64,000 bases of DNA from Clavaria fumosa (taxonomy: Eukaryota > Basidiomycota > Agaricomycetes > Agaricales > Clavariaceae). The position numbers and the translations under genes were made by a program. Below, in pieces: positions 12,587 to 24,310 of the stretch. How positions within the stretch are numbered: position 1 is the first letter of the stretch; each line of letters opens with the position of its first letter. The stretch is from assembly GCA_951802425.1 (NCBI GenBank), contig OX637794.1, forward strand, positions 2,356,001 through 2,420,000, in the 5' to 3' direction. A model generated the notes under the pieces. It was given only the letters and a program-made list of their open reading frames with translations, ran no database searches and had not been told where the DNA came from.

Positions 12587-15500
12587 ATGGCATCTCATGC
12601 TCTCCTTTTGCGGTTGTTTCTCTCTCCTTCGTCAGTGACAGAAAACGCCGTCCTAGGGCTCTGGTGGTTGATATCTTTTCAACAGGTTTTTCTCCGTGCA
12701 TGTTGCGCTTCGATACCTGAACCTCTACGCTGATAATGTCGGCATCACATATTACCTCACAAGGCGTTTGAGAGAAATGGATATCCAAGACCTTCAAGAG
12801 GTCTGGGGTTTTATATGGTGGACCTATACTTCGGAGCCCATTTTCTTGGTCTGAATCTGTTCTAGCCATCTCCTCGTGACAAGGCCTTCCCGATCTCGGG
12901 CATTGGAATGCTTCGTCGTCGACATCGCGCGGCGTTATACCCACGTAGCCGTGATCGTGCGTCGAGTTTTATTCAACTTTCAAGTTTCGTTCCGACGCAA
13001 TGGTTCTCCAGACATTGTGGTTCATGCAAGCCGCTATCCGAGACTTTGCTCTTGCGCGCCACGAAACAAGGTCGTTTCAAATCTGTCAGCGCGTCCTGCA
13101 CCACTGCCATGAGATCATCTTTGGGGATGTCCTCGCTCAGTCGTCTAGCCCATACGAATTTCTCACCGTTCTCCCCCACGGCGGTGCCGGGACCCAGAGG
13201 AAGATCCGACCGCATATAGAACCTGCTCTCGTTGGCATAGGTCTCATGCTAGCGGGTATTCCGGGATTGCCTCTTCTCACTCAAGTCATGGGCGAGGTAG
13301 CCATAGAACAGGGCCGCGTTGAGGATAATCCACGCCAGTACAAGGATATTAAAGCCCAAGAACCTGACATATTTCCCGATTCTGTTGTCACAGACACTAT
13401 AATGGCCGATGAAGACGAAGACACACAAGAAGACTCAACCCCAGATGAAGTTTCAGCCGATCAATTTCATGCTTCTCCTTCAGAAAATCTACCGCGAACC
13501 GCCCTTGCGACTAGTCATACTACTCGCCTTCGTGCCGTTGGGGCTCAAACTACGCCAGCGCTTCTCGTACATGCACAGGATGGGCGGCGCCCCAAATCGT
13601 CTGATGACCCTTTGGGTCAGGTTGAGCCCCCTTCTCCTGAGCAAACCTCGACGCCCTATCAATCCACACCGAGCGTATCCGCCGTACGAAATACACGGAC
13701 AAACACACAAAACACTGCTGAAGTCCTTCTCCAGCAATGTGACCGAGATACACAAAGCCATCTTTTGCGAAGCTACTATTGTCGCTCCGAGGTCCGTGTT
13801 CACTTTTCGCGTGGCGAGTCAGGTTTTGATTGCCCGCCAGATACAATTTTTGCTGAACCTCGAATACATATCCAATCGTTTAATGGTTGTCCCGCGGCCT
13901 GCGCGAGTCAGCGCTTTAAGAGCAGAGCTAACCATCCTAAATCATAAGCTACCTGCAGAGGTATGATACTCACTTGCAATGTTCTCCTCCACTCACCTCT
14001 CTTTAGGTTTGCATGCCATTGTGGTGTGGATCTGTCGGGGAAGGTTTAGCAAGCGCAACCAGCTCTAACGTTCACCATCGGATCGTTCGCATACCGCCGG
14101 GTGAATGTGTGGTATTGAATTCTGCCGAGCGGGCCCCCTACGTATTGCTCATTGAGATTCTGAATGACGACCTCGACTTTGATCCCTTAAAGAGGAACAA
14201 CAAGCAAGTATTGAAGAACATCATCGCAAGGGAGTGCGAACGCACAGGGGCTTCTCGTGATTTAATTTCGTTCACCACTTCTCAGCCCTTGCACCGCAAA
14301 GCCTTTTTGGGAGAATCGGTTCAACTTCGAGATTTTACCTCAGCTGCGGTAGAGAAGCATAACATAGATGTGAAGACCCAGCCGCAGGCCACGCCCGTGG
14401 ACCCAGGATTCACGAAGGAAGAAGAAGTCGATTTGGTTGAGCAATTATTTGGATCCAGCATCCCTCTGCGCGCCCAACCAATCGACGTATCGGAATCTGG
14501 TGTCTTTCCGCGTTTGCCGCAGAACAGGGACCTTGATATGGCCACTTGGTCTAGCAGCATTTCACCGCCTTCTTCGCCATTATTGGAGCCACCACCTATA
14601 ACCGCCTCATCCTCGAATACAAGTACTGCTCCTTCCTCCAGTCCACTCTCCTTGCAAGACTCGGGCACAGCCCATACTCGCATCAGACGGATACTGTCCT
14701 TGGACGAATATGCAGAGCGTATGCGCATTGCTGCCGTAATGCTTGCCCAGCTCGACGAAAATATAGCTCGAGCCCCTGTTTCATCGCTCGTCGGAATTGG
14801 CGGACAAGCCCCATCAGCGGATGCGACTACCGCCATTGGTCGACTACTCGGATCCAACCGGATTAACATTACAGTCGATTCAAGCCAGTCATATGATAAT
14901 TCGCAGCTTTCAGGTTCGAGGCGCTCGAATGACATTGGTGGATTAGGAGGTGTTATTCCATCAAGCCGATTGAAGCTGAGCTCCTCCGAAGCCGCCACGA
15001 TTCGGGAGCGCATCATGAAGGAAATGAATGCTTTGGAAAGAGAGAGAATGCAGCGCATGCGCGAGAGCGAAGTCGTCATCAAAAGCGCAGAGAAAACGCT
15101 CGGCATGAAGTCGGCCGAAGATGAACTTATCATTCGTCGAGAGCTCAATAGAGTCGACCCCTCTGCCCTTGTCTTCAGCGAATCGTGGGCCGCAAAGAAG
15201 GCAGGTAGTCGATTCGCAATGGAGGTTATGTTTGCTGACGCCAACCAGAGTCGGATACGACAGTCGTCTCCCTATGGCCATTTAGGTGAGAGAATATGAA
15301 GCTGAGGTCGAAGAAACTCATTCCTAATGTCTTCTCATCGCAGCCAATTGGGATTGTGTATCTGTTATAGTCAAGACGGGTGACGATTTGCGGCAAGAGC
15401 AACTTGCCGTGCAGCTGATAAAGGAGTTCCAAAATATCTGGAAGGAGGAGAATTGTCAATGCTGGTTGAGATAGTACGTTGCAATTTTGTCACGCATTGT

Positions 15501-16499
15501 ACTACAACGACAATCTGTTGTTCAGCTTTCGCATCTTGATCACTGGTGGGGCGTCGGGGCTCGTAGAGACTATCACGGATGCTGTATCTATCCATTCCAT
15601 TAAGAAAGCCGAATATGCGCGACTACTTTCCGAGGGTCGTCTTGGGCATGTCACTTTACTGGACCACTTTAGAACGGTACGCGCTTCATTCTCCTCAAAA
15701 CGTTGCATTTCGTGAATAAGTAATGCCCAGACATATGGAGATCCATCATCAAGCAAATTTATGACCGCACAGAAGAATTTTGTCAGGTCTTTGGCAGGTC
15801 CGACGTTAGGAGGTACCCTGACTTCGCTGAACTCATAACCACCTTTGACAGGCTACTCCGTCGTCACTTACTTGCTACAAATCAAAGACCGACACAACGG
15901 CAATATCTTGCTTGACCGCGAAGGTCACCTGATTCACATAGACTTTGGGTTCATGTTGTCCAACTCTCCTGGCAACCTCGGCTTCGAAGCCGCACCCTTC
16001 AAGTTGCCGCCAGAATATATTGAATTGCTTGGTGGCACGGACGCCCCCGCGTTTTTGGAATTCAAGCAGCTTTTCAGGGAGGGGTTTGAGTCTGCGAGAA
16101 AGCATCGCGATCGCATCTTGAGTGAGTGCCCTGCTTCCCGTGATGACCGGGCCGTCGATATTAACACGCTCTTTCTTAGCCCTAGTCGAGTTGATGCAAA
16201 AAGGTGATATCCTTTGCTGTATCACCCAAACTTCTGCGTTCTGACGCGGGGATTGCCCCTCCACAGATTCGACCTTGCCTTGTTTCGTCGCCGCCGGCGA
16301 GAACACTGTCATCCAGTTGGAAGATCGCTTTGGTCCTAACCTGACTCACGCCTCAGTGGTCGAGTACGTGGATCGTCTAATCGATAATTCTTTATGCTCG
16401 ACGTGGACTCGTCTGTACGACTCGGTGAGCGTCCTCAACTCTAGGTGGCGTAAGCTCAATGTCCCCCAGTATCAATACTATTCGCAATCAATTTTGTGA
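12587..16499 (+). CDS. PIK1: Phosphatidylinositol 4-kinase PIK1 (type III beta)
   Basis: Makes PI4P at the Golgi and nucleus for secretion. Exons: 12587-12612, 12686-12817, 12866-12956, 13012-13791, 13841-13960, 14007-15285, 15344-15473, 15526-15676, 15731-15797, 15852-16121, 16180-16203, 16267-16424, 16470-16499; 1085 residues. The N-terminus (MASHALLLRFFSVHVALRYL) begins the lipid-kinase-unique helical region, which ends in VSALRAELTILNHKLPAEV. A Ser/Pro-rich linker follows. The kinase domain has KTGDDLRQEQLAVQLI, the catalytic loop KDRHNGNILLD and the HIDFGFML activation motif, and ends YQYYSQSIL. The 26-nt first exon uses a weak GTTGTT donor but gives the best family match. The last intron (45 nt) is in frame without a stop, so its retention would stay coding. 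Confidence 0.94.
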
Positions 16500-16654
16500 T
16501 GAGGCATGGGAAAATACGCACTGTTGCGTTTCAGGAATGCTGCCAAGATACTACCGAATACATATAAAATCGGGGCCGCCGAAGGTTAAATTAATGATCT
16601 ATGGAAATGCTGCTACACGCAACGTCTCAGGTTTGACCGAGTCACCTTGACGGA

Positions 16655-18375
16655 TTATTGCTTGAAGAGCTTGTCCCATCGTTCCAAACACGAATACCAA
16701 ACATAATCTGAATTTGGGGTAAGTGATGCCAGACAAGAACCATAAAAATTTCGGGCTCACCAAAGTTGTCGTTGGGATCACACCAACACTTGCCTTGCTT
16801 ATGCGATTCTCCTTGTGGACAATGCTGGAACGGCTCATGTCGGTAGCCTATGTCACTGAAGAAATGGAGCTGGTCTTTGCTTGCAAACAAGGCCGCTGCA
16901 ATGCTGTGGACCGGTGCGTCTCCCCATCGCTGGTAATGATGATATATATATCAGTGATTTCAAGAAGCGGATGTTGTGAAACGAGTGGCGAACCTCATAA
17001 TAGAATCCTCCCTTCTCGTCAAGAAAGGTGAAGAACTTAATATATGCTTCACTTCTCCAGAAGTCCAGATCACCAATTTCAAAATTACTCCAGACTTGAA
17101 GTGTCTCAGAAGCGTGTACTGGTATCTTGAGATAGCAGAAACTCACAGTGGCATCTGTTGTATGTCTCTCCTCCGTCATCTGACAGGAAAGCCTTTGCGC
17201 TGTTAGGGTTCACCAGGGTGGGATTGAGTTGGATGAACTCTGCGAGACCATTTTAGCAATGAAACTAGTAAACGAGACGAACACGCGAACCTTTGACAGC
17301 ATCCCACAGCGTCGGGATTGTAGCTTCGTACTCATAGAGTGAAAGGGTGAAGCCTGGTGCAAGCGTGAGGTGATTTCGTTTTAGCGGCAGACGCGAGAAC
17401 GGACCGTAAACCGCTTTCTTATTCTGCATGAGCTGGAACGGGTCATAGTGAAGGTCGCAGAAGTACTTGATGCCCGGCCTATGACAATTTGAGCCAAACG
17501 CAGTTGACAAAAAGTGCATTTGAGTTACATACTCCACTCTCCAATAGTATTTGTACGGTTTCAGGGCCTCTTGCCTAAAAAAGAACTGTCGGGGGATGAA
17601 TGCTGGTCAATCGGAAAAATAAGATGGAGACGCACGCCGGAGTTGAAGCGGCACATGTTACGATATCTGCGCAACCATTAATATCTTAGTTACGGTGTTG
17701 GATGCGGACACATACGGGACACTGCCTGGTGAAAAGCAAGGTTTTGTATACTACAGCCCAATACGACTATAAGAGGTACTTACCTCCATAAATGACTTGG
17801 TGGGCTACCATATCGTCTCGAGCTGCGGAGGCTTTGGTCTCGTTGATCCAGCTGGGCTGGTGCCAATCGTCGCGCGGGATTAAAGCATATTTCGTTTTGC
17901 TATCCGTGATCTCGGACGTCCGACTAAGCGCAGATGTTAATCACTAATGACCAACCGAGAAGTGATGGTCCACCCACGTTATGAACTCGTTCGAGAACGG
18001 CTCTTCGTTCATGAAGACATAATCGTAGTGATGCTTGTTATTGAACATGTATTCCAGCTGTTTCATGCTGGAGAGGATGCTCTGCAGGTCGCCGTTCCTG
18101 GCCAGGACGACGATGGCGGCGTTGACCTTGGATGGAGACGATGAGCCGACGATGGGGTGATTATAAGTTTCTGGTATCGGCTTCTTGTGCTGGCCACGAA
18201 GCTGCTCTTTTAACTTTTCTAATGAGGTAGCACGGCTGTAGTTGTCATTGGAGTAGCTCAAGATCCAATGCAGACCAATCTGTTGGGTATAGGCTCAGTT
18301 AGCAACTAAGCGAGTAAAGATGCGGCTCACGATGGTTGCAAAGAGGATGATGAGATATCGTATAGCTGACCCCAT
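16655..18375 (-). CDS. GT15 alpha-1,2-mannosyltransferase, copy A
   Basis: Kre2/Mnt1/Ktr-type type II Golgi enzyme that extends N- and O-linked mannans from GDP-mannose. Twelve exons: 18331-18375, 17978-18279, 17784-17923, 17716-17725, 17636-17666, 17533-17585, 17405-17478, 17291-17353, 17147-17239, 16994-17094, 16761-16929, 16655-16707; they close to 377 residues. A signal anchor starts at residue 3 (SAIRYLIILFATIIGLHWIL). The catalytic domain shows NAAIVVLARN, HHYDYVFMNEEPF, WINETKASAARDDM, YRNMCRFNSG, YYWRVEP, CHFWSNFEI, GGFYYERWGDAPVHSIA and CPQGESHKQGKCWCDPNDNF. Exon 4 is 10 nt. After the Glu-Pro of YWRVEP this copy has Gly, whereas copies B, C and D have Asp. It is convergent with PIK1. 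Confidence 0.9.
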
Positions 18376-18953
18376 CGCCACCACAAGTAGGAAATGAGAT
18401 GAGGGATGGACAAGCGCGGGGGAGACTGTTTGTCCCTACTTGGCGTATTTGCGCTAACGACGACCTGGCCCTCACCTGATGCAGTTAGAAGGTCACGTGA
18501 TCTTCTATACCTTCCCACACTTTCTCAGACATCGACGTATCAACATCTACGGCCAGTCGGCCACGGGGAGTGAAGTGACTGCTGATAGGGCTGAGTGGGC
18601 ATGTTGGTGTTGTGAGACAGAGAATGACCCAGCACACTGTGCAATAGTTCCCTTCCAAAGCCATTTCACAGGTAAAGAATGTGGTATGGTATGAGGGGCA
18701 ATACTGGAAACCTTTGACTGCCATGTTCTCAGGTATTGACTACCTGGTATGCGAAATTAATGAGTGTACCGAAGCTTTTTAGTTTCGGTATGCCAGCATA
18801 CTTACTTATCCCGAGAGCCACGTAAACGTTGTAAAGGCATCTTCAATTTCCGGGTTCTGAGACGAAGACACCACGGTGCACGTGCTCTGTTGTTGGACTC
18901 GTGTCGCGTTCGTGGTCTCTGCGCCTATTCATCTGAGTCCAGAGCCTGCCGAG

Positions 18954-19937
18954 ATGCTCTTTGCTGGTTTATCGGCCTGCATTGCAGTTATCGCCACCCT
19001 ATCTATAGTCCTGACTTTCCTTGTCATCGTCAAATGCATCTTTATCCAATGCCGGCGCACATACTTCACTCGCTCCAGGTCACAAGGCTCGCGCTACCTG
19101 TACTCTTACCAAGACTCTTAGGCTACATCTCCGCTCTCCGGCGTTGCTAAGAAATATGCCTTTGGTGACTACGCACACGGTTTCTGCGTCGGCTTCTTCG
19201 GCTCGCCTGGGTTTGAGTCGACCGAAGTGAGCAAGCTAACCGAAAAAAAGCACATTGAGTAAGACTCGCTCTTCTCTCAGGTCCACCCAGAGATTCGGCG
19301 TCCCGAGGCTTCGCAGAGTCGGTCTCCTAACACAACTAGAGCTTCCTCAATTTCTTTCTCAGCCGCCGAATACCGCCAGTCTGTGCAAGATCACAATGAC
19401 ACGCTTACCCAGTCAAGATCACGTTCTCTCCCGCTACCTATTTCTTCTGTCAAGGCGCAGCCCAGGTCCAAGCGACGGCTATCTTTACCTTCTATCAGCT
19501 CCTCGATTCTCAAGGAGCTAGCACCACAGAAACGACATTCAAGCCTCAAAAGTACCAACGGCATGAAACAGCAGATTCAACAAACTTCCTCAGTTAGACT
19601 TGTCAACGGCGACACTCTCTTGCCTTTGTCTTTTGTCTCACCAGCGACATCCTATAGAGCGACTTTCCGATCCAGACTGGTGCAGAAACCGGCTGCTCGG
19701 TCCCCTCTTCCACCGTCTTCCTTGCATGACCAGCAGCCCGGCTTGCGTATCTCCCATCCATTTTTATTTTTTATTATTCCTATTTTATACTCTGTTGGGG
19801 CATTGCCCGATGATCGAGTTTACATGGGGTTGGTCTACTGTCAGAGTTGTTCTGTCAGGGCTGGTCTGGTCGTGGGCGGGGGTCGACGCGGGGCATCAAC
19901 CAGCGCGGGGGTTCCGCGGGGTATAGGCTGTGGGTGA
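18954..19937 (+). CDS. Unknown one-TM protein; frame broken by an in-frame TAG
   Basis: I do not recognise this gene. From ATG 18954 the frame encodes a short N-terminus, a strong membrane span (IAVIATLSIVLTFLVIV) and a basic Cys/Arg-rich segment, then meets TAG at 19119-19121. The same frame continues directly with a coherent Gly/Phe-rich segment (KKYAFGDYAHGFCVGFFGSP), a consensus intron 19230-19281 joined in phase, and a long Ser/Arg-rich domain (SFSAAEYRQSVQDHNDTL, SVRLVNGDTLLPLSFV) to a stop at 19935. Explanations are an in-frame intron removing the TAG (possible donors at 19023 or 19029 with acceptor 19121, 99 or 93 nt), stop readthrough, a sequence error, or decay. It sits between GT15 copies A and B. 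The C-terminal end is the least certain part. Confidence 0.4.
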
Positions 19938-20190
19938 GGTGATGTAAGGTAAGGTGGAGTAAAGTAAAGTATGGTGTGGTGTGGTATCATACCACAGGGT
20001 GCACAGGGCACAAGTCGATGCGGGTGGCATATAGGCGTAGGTGGGCACAGGCAGTGGGGGTTGGTGTGGATGGGCCTCAGGCATGAGCGGCTGTGCACAC
20101 CCTCGTCGCTGCCGCCGGGGCTGCGCGTGCGCTCTCGTTGCTGTCGCTCGCCGCTGCCCCACTCGTCACCACGACCTGCGTCATATGCCC

Positions 20191-20280
20191 TCGTCACTGC
20201 CGCTTGCTCTGTGTTCGCCCTCGTTGCCACTGTCTGTGCTGTGTTCGCCCTTGTTTCTGCCGCATGCGCTGTGTTCGCAG
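20191..20280. repeat. Three-unit 30-bp minisatellite downstream of GT15 copy B
   Basis: Three tandem imperfect 30-bp units occupy 20191-20220, 20221-20250 and 20251-20280; each ends in a GTGTTCGCC-like block, and degenerate units may extend upstream to about 20100. The unit length is a multiple of three, so both strands stay open with ten-residue repeats, but neither frame links to a recognisable gene. The flank 19938-20100 is GT-rich simple sequence. Confidence 0.7.
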
Positions 20281-20383
20281 AGGCATTGTAATGTGCCAGG
20301 GGTGATACCGTCTTCCACATCCACTTCCATTACATTACACTCTGGATGTAATCTATTAAATACATAATAAACATGGACGCCTC

Positions 20384-22099
20384 TTACTTGAAGAGCATCT
20401 CCCATTTTTCTAAGCATGAATACGATACGTAGTCTAAATTTAAAGTATGTGAGTTTGCATAAGAACCACAAGATATGTCGGGCGCACCAAAGTTGTCGTT
20501 TGGATTACATGAACATTTGCCTTTCTTATGCAAATCTCCTTGTGGGCAATGCCGGAACGGCCCATGACGGTAGCCTATGTTTTTAAAAAAATGAACCTGT
20601 TCCTTGCTTGCAAATAGGGCCGCTGCGATGCTGTGGATCGGTGCGTCTCCCCATCGCTGTTAAAGATGATATATCAGTCATTTCAAGAAGCGGACTTGCG
20701 GCCATGCGAGACGAACTTCATAATAGAATCCTCCCTTCTCGTCAAGGAAGGTGAAGAACTTCATATATGTTTCACTTCTCCAAAAGTCCAGATCAGCAAT
20801 TTCAAAGTTACTCCAAACTTTAAGTGTCTCAGAAGCGTGTACTGGTATCTTGAGATAACAGAAACTCACAGTGGCATTCATTGTATGTCTCTCCTCCGTC
20901 ATCTGACAAGAAAGCCTTCGCGCTGTTAGGGTTCACCAGCGTGGGATTGAGTTGAACGAACTCTGTGGGACCTTATTGGAGAAGAAACTCGGAAACGGGA
21001 CGAACACGCGAACCTTTGACGGCGTCCCACAATGTCGGGATTGTAGCCTCGAGCTCGTGAAACGTAATGGTGAAGCCTAGTGAAAGCGTGAAATATTTCA
21101 TTTTAGTGACAAACACGAGAACAGACCATAAATCAAATTCTTATTTTGCATGAGCTGGAACGGGTCGTAGTCAAGGTCGCAATAGAATGAGACGTCCGGC
21201 CTGTGATAATTTGGGTCAAATGCAGTTGGTAAGACGCGCAAGTGAATTACTTACTCCACTCTCCAATAATATTTGTATGGCTTTAGGACTTCCTGTCTAA
21301 AGAAGAACTGTCGAGAGATGAATGCTGATAAATACGACCAACGAGATGGAGACGTACGCCGGCATTGAAGCGGCACATGTTGCGATATCTGTGCAACGAT
21401 CATTATCTTACATCCGGTCTTAAGATGTGGCCACATACGAGACACTACCTGTTATAATAAAAGGTTATCGGCCCTGCACGATTATAGGGGTTACTTACCT
21501 CCGTACATGACTTGTTGGGCTACCATATCGTCCCGAGCTGCGGAAGCCTTGGTCTCATTGATCCAACTTGGCTGATACCAGTCATCATGCGGGATTACGA
21601 TATATTTGGTTATGCTGTCCGTGATCTCGGACGTTCGACTGACGAAAACCGGGTCACAATACCTGATGCCAATCGAGGGGCGACAGTCCACTCACAATTT
21701 GAACTCGTCAGTAAACGGTACTTCATTCATGAAGACATAATCGTAATGGTGCTTGCTATTGAATGTATGTTCCAACTGCCTCATGCTGGAGATGACGCCC
21801 AGCAGGTCCGTGTTTCTGGCTAGGATAACAATGACAGCATTGACCTTGGACGAGGGCGACGGGGGCGACGGGTTGGCAACGGGGTTATAGTTGTCGGATA
21901 TCGGCTTCACGTGTTGTTCACGAAGCCGCTCCAACTTCTCAAAAAAGGTGGCACGGTTGTAATCTTCATTGGAGTAGCTCAGGATCCAGTGCAGACCAAT
22001 CTGTTAGGCATGGGCTCAGTCAACCGACTGAGCAAGTAGGAACAGGTCACTCACGATGGTTGCAAAAAGGGTGACAAAATGCCGTGACGCTTTCCCCAT
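20384..22099 (-). CDS. GT15 alpha-1,2-mannosyltransferase, copy B
   Basis: Same family and exon plan as copy A. The start MGKASRHFVTLFATI forms the signal anchor with the next exon (22055-22099 is exon 1; exon 2 begins at 22000). Catalytic-domain blocks are intact: NAVIVILARN, HHYDYVFMNEVPF, SRTSEITDSITKYIVIPHDDW, FFFRQEVLKPYKYYWRVE followed by PD, FCHFWSNFEI-type block, GGFYYERWGDAPIHSIA and CPQGDLHKKGKCSCNPNDNF, ending in DYVSYSCLEKWEMLFK. The 10-nt exon 4 is present between GT-AG introns. No frameshift or premature stop was found in the exons I followed. Its promoter faces that of copy C across about 500 bp containing an 18-bp inverted repeat. Confidence 0.88.
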
Positions 22100-22598
22100 T
22101 ACCGCTGCTGCGAATTAGAGATATTTAGCAGTGATAATGTCTGGTCGTTCAAGTTATATCGCAGAGGAAATGTAGTCCTTGGATGGCAGCGGGAGAGGAG
22201 TATCTGAACTGTCGTACTTGCAAGGTCAAGGCGAAGTAACACGAGTATGAAACATAGTGATTGCATTATTCTTTCACTGGCGAGTTTGAGAAGAGGCCCC
22301 CACCCCTGTGATCAAAACTACACAGCGAAGAGGAGTAAACCCCTATCTTAATCCGATATAATCGACGACGTCGGCAAGGTCGGCAGAACCCTAGGGTTTC
22401 GCCTAAAAAGGAATGACATCCACCATGTTTCATTGAGCGTGGCCTTGTTTGGTTATGCCGACCTTGCCGACGTGGTTGGGCTTTCTTCCGATCACTACGT
22501 TTCATATAGGTTAGCCTCGCAATATATACGATACGATACGACGGTGCAGATGCTCTCCCTCTGCCTCAGACAACTAATATCTCCGATTGGCAGCGGTA
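22100..22598. promoter_or_regulatory. Bidirectional promoter of GT15 copies B and C with inverted repeat
   Basis: The 499 bp between the divergent start codons of copies B and C contain a perfect 18-bp inverted repeat, ACGTCGGCAAGGTCGGCA at 22368-22385 and its reverse complement at 22456-22473, separated by 70 bp. With one mismatch the match extends to 23 bp. Each arm also contains the direct half-repeat GTCGGCAAGGTCGG. This could be a paired regulator site or a cruciform. The function is inference; the repeat is directly visible. Confidence 0.6.
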
Positions 22599-24310
22599 AT
22601 GGGGAAAACGATACGATATCTCGTCGCCCTTTGTGCAACCATCGTGAGTGACCTGTTCCTACTTGCTCAATCGGTTGACTGAGTCCATGCCTAACAGATT
22701 GGTCTGCACTGGATCCTGAGCTACTCCAATGAAGATTACAGTCGTGCCACCTCTTTAGAATCGTTAAAGGAGCGGCTTCGTGGCAAGCATCCGAAGCCAA
22801 TATCCGACAACCATATCCCCGTCGCCAACCCATCGCCCCCGTCCAAGCTCAATGCTGTCATCGTTATCCTAGCCAGAAACAGAGAGCTGCCCGGCGTCGT
22901 CTCCAGCATACAGCAGTTGGAACACATCTTTAATAGCAAGCACCATTACGATTATGTCTTCATGAATGAAGTACCGTTTACTGACGAGTTCAAGACGTGA
23001 GTGGACTGTCGCTCCTCGATTGGTTTTGTGACCCGGTTTCGTCAGTCGGACATCCGAGATCACGGACAGCATAACTAAATATGTTGTAATCCCGCACGAT
23101 GACTGGTATCAGCCAAGTTGGATCAATGAGACCAAGGCTTCCGCAGCTCGGGACGATATGGTAGCTCACGGAGTTCTGTACGGAGGTACGCAGCCCCTAT
23201 AGTCATACATGGATGTAGTATACAATCCTTTTCTACAACAGGTAGCGTCTCGTATGTGCCCACATCCAAGACTGTATCCAAGATACTAATCATCGCATAG
23301 ATACCGCAACATGTGCCGCTTCAACTCCGGTGTGCGTCTCCACCTCATTGGTCTGCACTAACTAGTCTTCATCTCTCGACAGTTCTTCTTTAGACAAGAA
23401 GTCCTAAAACAATACAAATACTATTGGAGAGTGGAGTAAGTAATTCATTTGCATGTCTTACCAACTGCATTTTGCTCAAATTATCACAGGCCGGACATCA
23501 CATACTATTGCGACCTTGACTACGACCCATTCCAGCTCATGCAAAATAAGAATTTGATTTATGGTCTATTTCGTATCCGTCGTTAAAATGAGATATCTCA
23601 CGCTTTCACTAGGCTTCACCATTATGTTCCCTGATATCCCAACTACAATCCCGACATTGTGGGCCGCCGTCAAAGGTTCGTGTGTTCGTCCTGTTTTTCA
23701 GTTTCATTCCAATAAGGTCCCGCAGAGTTCATCCAACTCAATCCCACACTGGTGAACCCTAACAGCGCGAAGGCGTTCTTGTCAGATGACGGAGGAAAGA
23801 CATACAACGGATGTCACTGTGAGTCTCTTTCCCTCAGTATATCAGTGCACGCTTCTGAGACACTTCAAGTTTGGAGTAACTTTGAAATCGCCGATCTGGA
23901 CTTTTGGAGAAGTGAAGCATATATGAAATTCTTCACCTTCCTTGACGAGAAGGGAGGATTCTATTATGAAGTTCGTCATGCATATCACAAGTCCGCTTCT
24001 TGAAAACACTGATATGTCGTCATTACCAGCGATGGGGAGATGCACCGATCCACAGCATCGCAGCGGCCTTATTCGCAGACAAAGACCAGGTCCATTTTTT
24101 CAATGACATAGGCTACCGCCATGGGCCGTACCAGCATTGCCCACAAGGAGAATTGCATGCGAAAGGCAACTGTAGGTGTAATCCAGGTGACGACTTTAGT
24201 GAGTCTGAAATGTCTCGTGGTCTTTATCCGGCCTCATTTACCCTTACCCAGCCTACATGTGGCGAAAATGTATTGCAAATTGGAAGAGGCTCTTCATGTC
24301 ACCTATGTAG
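22599..24310 (+). CDS. GT15 alpha-1,2-mannosyltransferase, copy C
   Basis: Exons: 22599-22643, 22698-22996, 23046-23185, 23242-23251, 23301-23331, 23383-23435, 23490-23563, 23613-23675, 23726-23818, 23870-23970, 24030-24198, 24252-24310; 378 residues. Exons 3 to 11 have exactly the lengths seen in copy A (140, 10, 31, 53, 74, 63, 93, 101, 169 nt), so the duplicates keep an ancestral structure. Signal anchor MGKTIRYLVALCATI; YYWRVEPD and SNFEIADLDFW are intact. The C-terminal exon is the most divergent of the four: it reads TYMWRKCIANWKRLFMSPM where the others read a DYVWYSCLE-type sequence, and the CWCDP block is CRCNP. It is the only plus-strand member of the cluster. Confidence 0.88.

Noticed and set aside
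14321..15244. 307-codon open frame antisense to PIK1.
   Set aside because: It mirrors the kinase linker exon, is Ser/Arg-biased as expected of a shadow frame, and has no splice partners or known domain.
16425..16469. Treating the last 45 nt before the PIK1 end as coding (frame stays open).
   Set aside because: GT-AG borders and the family ending (YDS joined to YQYYS) favour a spliced intron; retention would be a minor variant.
19971..20320. Open frames on both strands through the minisatellite.
   Set aside because: Openness follows from the 30-bp unit length; no splice or start context.
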